Origin: Liriodendron chinense
Lineage: Eukaryota; Streptophyta; Magnoliopsida; Magnoliales; Magnoliaceae
Direction of reading: 5' to 3'
DNA length: 64,000 bases
Assembly (NCBI GenBank): GCA_003013855.2
Contig: ML058465.1
Coordinates: 186,001 to 250,000, forward strand
Positions 57,401-64,000 of the stretch are shown here, piece by piece; within the stretch, counting starts at the first letter, position 1, and every line of letters starts with the position of its first letter. The notes beneath the pieces were generated by a model. The model saw only the letters and a list, made by a program, of their open reading frames with translations, searched no databases and had not been told where the DNA came from. The translations under genes and the position numbers were made by a program.

Positions 57401-58609
57401 AAAGAAGAATTTCTTCTCAACCAACCATTACCCAAATCAAACAGCAACATAGAAAGCAAAAAAAAAAAAAAAAAAAAAAACAGGAAGAAGCAAAAAGAAA
57501 AACTAGCAACAAATACTCATGCACAGCTAATAGAGAGTTGAAAAGATGTGCTGCCCCATCATTCTTTTCTTGATTGGAAGAAATTCTAAATTCCCTAAAA
57601 CAGGTCTAAGTTTCAGTTGGACTGGTAGGCTATGGAAAAAGAAAAAAAGAAAAGGTATTCTAAAATACCTTCTTTGCAATTTCTATCACCGAATCATTGT
57701 CAAGATCAATTATTGATCTGACCATTCAATCCAAAGATAGAGCCCCCAAAACACAAGGATAAGTCAATGGATGATCTGGACTGCCCATTCATTCTAAGAT
57801 TAGTCAGTCATAGACTCATAAATAACTTGTCTAGCTAGCAATATATATTCAAAAGTAGGATTTTTAATCCTCTCCAATTGCCTTTTTAAAATTCTAGTTG
57901 CTAAGCACAATACCCAAGTATGAGAGTCAGTGTTATAAAAACCATACCCATACATTGGACCGTGGTATTCACACAGTGCAATCCACCTGATGAATGACTT
58001 GGATTTCACCCACCATTACATTATTCCAGATTTATGAGAAACCAAACAAATTATGCCTCACACAATGTTATTAACTTTTAGTGCATCCTTCCCCAACATA
58101 GACAACCTATTGAACAGTCCTGATGGTTAAACGACTTGGATGGGGTCTCAATTCCAGGCCGAATTGGTGAATGCGCTATGTTCCGGCTGACCCAAATCAG
58201 GTCTGTTGCCATGACCACCAGTTTGTTGTATAGCTCCATCATTTACAAACCTACTGCAAATCAGTCTGTGGGACAGCCAATCCTCAATTTGAACACTCCA
58301 TTCATTCCATAACACTAGGACCAGCACTGCTATAACCAGCACTGCTGCAACTGTTTGTGTATGGATGTTTTGAAATGATACAAACCTGTCACAAGTGCTT
58401 TTGGAAATGGCATGGAAATCTCTCACTTGTTCTAAAGGATTCCACAAAATTCAGACATGCTGGGCTGTTACAATAGGAGAAACCAGTTTCCATTGCCATT
58501 TAATCACCTTCCAGCATGCATAAATGATACCATATGGTTCTTCTAACATCTATATATTAAAATACCAATACTTGACCAGATTTGAGACCCACTAACGCTG
58601 ACCACTATA
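54426..58609. other. Non-coding stretch
   Basis: AT-rich, with (CT)n (55087-55122), A-runs (55018-55031, 57458-57480) and phrases such as 'gtggggcccac' (56194), suggesting old MITEs. Open frames at 56866-57452 and 58148-58447 show no recognised domain. Confidence 0.45.
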
Positions 58610-59160
58610 GACAGTTTTGAGACCAAATCTCACTATTCAAAATGAGTAAAATTGAGTGCAATTCGTTGTCCAAATCAGGCAGATTGGTGTGCTCAAAACG
58701 TGGCCCAACTTAGACAGTTTTGTGGGCCCAAAACATGGTCTAGCTAGGCTGATTTGAGGGTCAAAGATGGCCCAACCGGTGGCCATAATTAAGTCCCACA
58801 CACTGTCTAAAATTTGGACAGAATTAGACCCACATATTGCACATTTTTGTGTTCCCACACACTGCATGTCCATTTTCGGACAGCTTTGGGTTCCCAAAAA
58901 GGGGATCGTTTTGACCCCAAATGTTGTCCAATTCATGGACAGGTCTGGCCCCAAACACTAGACAGATTTGGGACCATTTTGAGTCCTAACATTATGTCCA
59001 CAAGGCGGTTGTGATCCAAACTCCGGTGACCAACGCAGCTTTGTCCAAACTGGACAGATCCGTGGTCCATAATGCTGTCTATATTTGGATAGATTTTGTG
59101 GTACAAATGCACTATCCTTTTGGACAGATTTGTGGCCCCAAACTGCTGTCAATATGTAAC
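58610..59160. repeat. Degenerate ~50-bp repeats with 'ggacagatttgtgg'
   Basis: Variants of (g/a)gacag-ttt-g(t/g)g-ccc-aaa recur at least eight times (for example 58712, 58817, 58878, 58938, 58962, 59056 and 59123), often near 'ctgtc(c/t)a' complements, so the array is partly self-complementary. Confidence 0.6.
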
Positions 59161-59732
59161 ACCTAACACATATGTCTATGCAATTTTCTCAAGTTGCATA
59201 CCTAGAACTGAGAAATATAAACAGAGATTTAAACATAACCGTATATTGGCTTGTATTCAATCAAGTCACCATCCCATGTAAAATCCTCAATTAGAGCAAG
59301 TAAATGAGAACAGAGCAACAAATGCAACAGAGATGAGCAGGGGATATCAGTAAATTGACTCAAGATGCTTGAACCTCCTTGCACTCATCAACATTAGGAC
59401 ATGAAGGATGATGTGCAAAATGCATGGACCAAATTTGTGACAAAGTTGGCGTGCCTTCAGTTGGGGACACATTTGAATAACTTCCATTAGCTTATGTTTG
59501 TCCTGTGGAATCAATATGACAAAGACACTAAGACAATAGATAGTGTCGAACGTCTGCTATTTGGGAATTCTTCCACAAAGCACCAACAAAATCAGATGGT
59601 GATTGGGCAGAATTCACCTGCATTGTTGGCATTCCAAATCTGCTCAAATGGCCCAAATGAAGAATTGAAAATGGTGATGACTTCAAATCATACCTGATGG
59701 CTTCTTTTCATAAAATCGGGACCGCGGATTAT

Positions 59733-59803
59733 TTTTTTCTACATATATGTAACTCCCATCCTGAAATGAGAAACCCATTTCATCAACATGGAAAGTACTC
59801 TGA
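59733..59803. repeat. Direct repeat, copy 1
   Basis: 'gaaatgagaaacccatttca' and flanks match 61170-61240 closely (ctacatatat, aactccc, tcatcaacatg, aaagtact). The sequence itself contains the inverted pair gaaatg/catttc. It lies in otherwise non-coding DNA. Confidence 0.7.
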
Positions 59804-61169
59804 GAAGGAGACATATACAACAATGACATATACAATCTACTTCAGCTTGCTTTGTACATAGTAGAAATCACACAACCACCTAAACAACATGTTTGGTTGG
59901 AAATAGTGGGGCCCCACAAACCAAAATAACCATCATCATTATTGAATTAATAGTAATTACCTCTTATCTCCAAGGATGGAACTCAAGTGCACTTCCATGA
60001 AGAGATGTGTCAGGATGTACAGCACTGAAAACTGGGAGGACCTTCCATCCACATGGAATTGAATAATCTGGATCACAGAAATTGAGTTTCTTAATACAGA
60101 TTGTGGGAACATTAATAAATGTACTCATGCATGCATGATTCTATAGACATACAAAAAATGGCCCGCGATAGGTGGATGGTGTACCTTTAAATCTGACATC
60201 CTTGAGGGCCTTTCAGTGCACAAGCTTGACTATGTTCCCACATGAAAAAGTACCACCATTTTCTGGGAGCTGTGCTACAAAACTGTCGTCTCCACACAAT
60301 GCTGCAGGTATGGATCCCTGCTTGCTCGCATCTAAAAATAAACAACAAAAAATCCTGAACAGATACACAAAACCAAATCTTCCAAACCCAAGAATTCTGT
60401 AAAAGGTAGCAATTCAAACAGCCCAAATTCCACAAATAATGGAATTCAAATAACCACCCATTCTATAGAATGTAGTAGTTTGAATCTTGACAGGTAGGCC
60501 ATTTAGATCAATGCTCTTGATCTAGATAACCAAACCATGGGCCCCACTTATATTGATGATGCATCAAGACCCTGTAATTTTTCTACACAAGAATGTTGTC
60601 TGTGCCATGTGTAAGTAAAAGAGAGGGAGAGAGAGGTTTACTTACCCATACCCACAAGAAGTATGCCATCTGAAATGCTTTCTGCACAAACAAAATCAGT
60701 TTTGGTTAGTAAATATTTGCACAAATAAAGTCATGTTCCTAGAGGTTTGCTCACCTAACATGTCTGTGGCAAACCTGTCCATCCATTCCCTATCCATTAC
60801 AGCTATATTCTGATTAACCAACGGATCCATTTTGAACCTGCACCTAACCCAATAAGTGCACATAAGGACTTGTCTTCTACTAAAATTGGATAGATGAGAA
60901 TTCAAAATCCTAGAAAAGTAAATATCTGTACAGCAATATGAAAATCCTAGAAAAATAAATTCCAAAAGCAGGATGGAATTTATACCCACCTAATGCAATG
61001 CAATACCACCTAATCCCATGTTCCAAACAGACCCTTAGAAAGTACTTGCAAAAGATTTGGATAGTTCCCACTTCCTTTATTTGTTATATGGCCAGTATGA
61101 TTAAAGCAAACACTCTCAAGTGTGCATGTGAATGACAAAAGTTTCTCTTGATATGAGAAAATGCAAGAA

Positions 61170-61240
61170 ACGATTTTTTTCTACATATATACAACTCCCC
61201 TCTTGAAATGAGAAACCCATTTCATCAACATGTAAAGTAC
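61170..61240. repeat. Direct repeat, copy 2
   Basis: Second copy of 59733-59803, about 1.44 kb away in the same orientation. The intervening DNA is not obviously an element. Confidence 0.7.
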
Positions 61241-62449
61241 TGAAATGGTGAGAAACACATTACTAGAGAAGCAAAAATGTGATTTAAAAAAAAAACAAAA
61301 AGAAAAAAAAGATGGGTTTTCATTAGAACATGGATTCTGCATATCTTCTATAATGGATTAGAAAATCCATTTCAAAAACATTCAAACAATGCTAGAAAAG
61401 GAAAAGAAAAAAGTGAAAAAGATTTACCATTTAATGAGATATATGTTTAAAAAAAATGGTGGTGATTCTTCAACCGTAGACATTGCAGGTCATACAGATG
61501 GTCCAAATTACTGACCTAGCTATGATGGAGTATTCAGAACATTACACAGAAGATAAGATTAACCATCTGATTTTTCCCTTCAAATCTAAACCACTCACTG
61601 CTTTATTTTAACCATCCAATTGGTAGCCACATGTAAATGGCTGGTCATGATTGCTTGAACAATATGATTTTAGAGGCAATGTGACGCACAGTTGGGATGG
61701 TCTAGATTCTGGTCCACCACTATCCCATGTGAGGAAAATTAGCCACCTCCATTTTCAACACAGGAGTCTACCCCAATTACCAGAAGTATAAAAAATAAAA
61801 AATAAAAAATAAAAAGAATGCAAAAATGACTAAGACTAATATAAAAGAGGTGGAAACAGAAGATACCAAAACCAGAGATATATATAATAACATTTCACAG
61901 TCAAATGTTAGTTAATATATATAGCAGCACATTGCATTCTAACATAGCAATTGACTCGATGAAGTCATAGTGCATAGACTAATCAATCAATGAAATTAGT
62001 CTTAGTATGCTACCCTGCAGTTCTGTTACTTTCTCACTTTTTTTTTATAGTTTGTTGAGATTGTTAATAATCATGAAATTCTACAGCATCCTATTCTTGA
62101 GTGGCTCATGAAATTCATATGTTTGGATCTTGCACACAGGTGACATTGGGACATGGAGACTAGGATTCAAGTAGCCTGAGCAGGTCTCATAACAAATCTT
62201 AGGAGTCAAAATGTACTACTTCCAAGAAAAGAAATTACATCCCTGAACAACAGCATTTCTTGACCAGAATTTGTTCTTGTTTTTGAATAACAAAATGGTA
62301 TTTTCACTTGATTGGGAAAACATAAAACTGTAAGTTTCTAAAACTCCTTTTCTCACCTGGAAAAACCCACACATCACAGTGGGCCCCACAGCTCTGGCTG
62401 GACCAAGTCCATCCAGGCAGGGGCAGGACACAATCTCCTTCCATATAAC
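61241..62449. other. Non-coding stretch
   Basis: AT-rich; (aaaaat)n near 61788-61815 and 'acatcacagtgggccccaca' near 62371. No gene seen. Confidence 0.45.
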
Positions 62450-62535
62450 TAAGGGTGCGTTTGTTTGCAACACATCATCAAATATCATCATATTTTGAAC
62501 CAAATTAGAAATTGATGCAACCAAACCCACCTTAA
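62450..62535. mobile_element. Short MITE-like inverted-repeat element
   Basis: The left end ggtgcgtttgtttgca mirrors the right end tgcaaccaaacccacc (about 14 of 16 positions), with taa/tta flanks. About 80 bp. The termini and flanks suggest a Tourist/Harbinger-type remnant, but the duplication is not exact. Confidence 0.4.
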
Positions 62536-62869
62536 ACCTTTGTAAATGACAATCTCTTAAGTAAATTTGTCCCTTGTGGGGCCATATCTAGATGGATTAT
62601 ATCTCAAAATTTACAATGATAAGTTAACTAAAACCACATCCTATAACAATGATGCACGTATGCCTAGCAAGCAACGAAACAATGCTGGAATCCTTGGAAT
62701 CCTTGTTCTTCAAATTCATAGCTAACATTGAGGAACCAAATATCATTTCCAACAGTGGAACCCTGGCCCCATCATACACAATGGTTCAGATTACGTAACA
62801 ATGGGCCCCACATGCACAAGTTGAAAATCAGAGATACTATAGTTATGGGCTATTACGAGGCATTTTCTT

Positions 62870-62992
62870 CAAATGCCACTTATCATCAAATGCCAAGAAT
62901 CCATGTTCTGTTTTGGCATTCTCTCGAACACATGGCGGGCATCTATCATGCTCCCGCATTTCCCATACATCTCAAGCAATTTATTGTGAGGT
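62870..62992 (-). pseudogene. PPR-protein gene fragment
   Basis: The minus strand reads HNKLLEMYGKCGSMIDARHV then FERMPKQNMDSWHLMISG, an excellent match to the repeat block of plant pentatricopeptide proteins of the PLS/DYW group (organelle RNA editing and processing). It begins just left of a (GA)n microsatellite and stops at a TGA (62869-62871) where the motif should continue. Only about one and a half repeats survive, so it is a relic or a captured fragment. Confidence 0.72.
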
Positions 62993-63012
62993 TTGGTTTT
63001 GGAAACGGATGC

Positions 63013-63015
<3 letters not shown>

Positions 63016-63052
<37 letters not shown>
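63016..63052. repeat. (GA)n microsatellite
   Basis: Uninterrupted GA dinucleotides, about 37 bp, at the edge of the PPR fragment. Confidence 0.95.
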
Positions 63053-63054
<2 letters not shown>

Positions 63055-63351
63055 AGCACCTTCATCTGCTTCGCCATCTGTCTCATCAGCAAATCGCAGC
63101 AGCAACCTCTGCCAAGTGCGCCATCGATCGTCAACAGCAAGATCTGCCGAACCCATTGATTCTGGCAGATCTTCTCCATGACATCCATTAAGAGCAGCGC
63201 TTTCTACTCTGTCTCCGACTCGGCGACGTCATACAACCCATTGCCAGAATCTGATTCCGCCATCGTTGCTGGAGCGCCGCCGGTCATCAGCGCCACAACA
63301 CCAGCACCAGCAATGCTCAATGCTTTCAACGTTCGTCGATACCACCAGATT

Positions 63352-63373
63352 GGGGGGGGGGGGGGGGGGGGGG
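63352..63373. repeat. G22 homopolymer
   Basis: A run of 22 G in the plus strand; its length is error-prone in sequencing and assembly. Confidence 0.9.
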
Positions 63374-63476
63374 ATGATTTGAGTGTTTTATTTTCACGAG
63401 GGAGGGAGGGAGGGAGAGGGAGCGCGCAAAAGATGAAAATTTTGGGGCTTTTCACGAGTGACGCTGCCACGGGAGC

Positions 63477-64000
63477 GGATTAGGTGAGACCTCGGATCCA
63501 CCGAGGTGGGTGGGACCCCTGACCATGGGGCCACGGTGATGTATGTGACTACATCCATGCCGTCCATCCGTATTGAAAGTTTATTTCAGTGCATGATCCA
63601 AAAAATGAATCAGTTCCAAATCTTAGATGGGCCATAATACAGGAAACAGTGCTGATCGACCTTTAAAAACTTCCTGTGGGCCACAACAGATTTAGATCAA
63701 GATGATATTTATGTGGTCACTTCATCTAGATGTTTGTGACCTTATCAACAGTTTGGATTGGAAATAATGGAAAATAAACATTCGGTGAGGTCCATGAAGT
63801 TTTTAATGGTAAAGATTCAATCACGACTGTTTCTATGATGTGGTCTACCAAAGATTTTAGTCACCTTAATTTTTAGTATTACCCGTTTAGATGATCTTTA
63901 AAAATGGTTGGATGGTTTGGATTTAAGACAAATATATCATTGTGAGCCCCACCGTCAGGGGTCCCACCCACCTCGGTAGATCCGGGGTCTCACCTAATCC
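63477..64000. mobile_element. 524-bp MITE with 47-bp terminal inverted repeats
   Basis: The left end ggattaggtgagacctcgga and the following 27 bases pair with the reverse complement of the last 47 bases of the window with two mismatches. The interior is AT-rich with no ORF, carrying phrases such as 'gatgtatgtgactacatcc' and 'gtgggccacaacagattt'. The right end coincides with the window edge, so the target duplication cannot be checked. Confidence 0.82.

Noticed and set aside
60187..60435. A coding exon on the minus strand near 60.2-60.4 kb
   Set aside because: One frame reads plausibly for about 30 codons, but no domain is recognisable and stops follow at once.
63178..63483. A possible gene at 63178-63483 (plus) or 63470-63204 (minus, with a thylakoid-like hydrophobic stretch)
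   Set aside because: Both run through a G22 homopolymer. The minus frame begins with GTG, not ATG, at the MITE edge, and no family is recognisable.

Overview
This is a flowering-plant nuclear window made almost entirely of nested transposable elements. I found no complete host gene. The evidence is several plant-specific LTR-retrotransposon lineages: Tat with a second RNase H, Athila-like, a chromovirus-type solo LTR and Tork/TNT1-type copia. There are also CACTA transposon ends, MITEs and spliced plant gene fragments. Recurrent non-coding phrases around 'gtggggcccacc' give a low-confidence impression of a magnoliid.

Left block (1-16.9 kb). Positions 1-3108 are the 3' end of one Tat-family element, running off the left edge. 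It abuts a broken Athila-like LTR (3109-3430 and 6283-6783). That LTR is split by a 2847-bp solo LTR (3431-6277) flanked by the duplication CTTTT. A decayed Athila-like element follows on the minus strand: integrase, RT/RNase H, protease, then gag, at 8154-12128. At about 12.13-12.2 kb it is joined, through an inverted LTR scrap, to the truncated pol of a second minus-strand gypsy element. That element keeps a protease and gag, a PBS (15969-15985) and a 5' LTR (15992-16900), but no RT or integrase.

Central block (17.0-45.5 kb). A single minus-strand copia element is the host for everything here. It is cut by two solo LTRs of the Athila-like family (17869-19956, duplication CACAT; 20120-22195, duplication CCATA), by a 19.9-kb Tat element (23038-42919, duplication ACTGT) and by a CACTA end (45540). 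Ignoring each insertion and one copy of its duplication, the copia reading frame continues across each retrotransposon junction.

The Tat element is the centrepiece. Its 1544-bp LTRs differ at about 4 positions by eye, so it is young. In the sense direction it encodes gag, protease, RT, RNase H, a second RNase H and integrase, broken by two in-frame stops, a frame change in gag and a -1 frame change at an A9 run. Between pol and the 3' LTR lies an antisense, probably spliced gene of about 743 codons with a plant mobile domain (PMD). Upstream of that gene, in its own direction, is a 29-bp GC-rich palindrome that also occurs in the element's LTR U3 (28 of 29 bases). Just after pol there are four tandem hairpins whose outer stems differ in sequence but stay paired, which suggests a selected RNA structure. 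Further arrays (a ~150-bp hairpin repeat and a 457-bp tandem pair) fill the 3' region.

Right block (45.5-64 kb). Two CACTA left ends (45540 and 54065) lie in the same orientation with no right end in view. The rest is AT-rich non-coding DNA with a nitrilase/omega-amidase-like exon (about 49.2-49.35 kb), an isolated CCHC knuckle (50.7 kb), a PPR-gene fragment (62.9 kb), degenerate minisatellites, microsatellites and a 524-bp MITE that ends exactly at the right edge.
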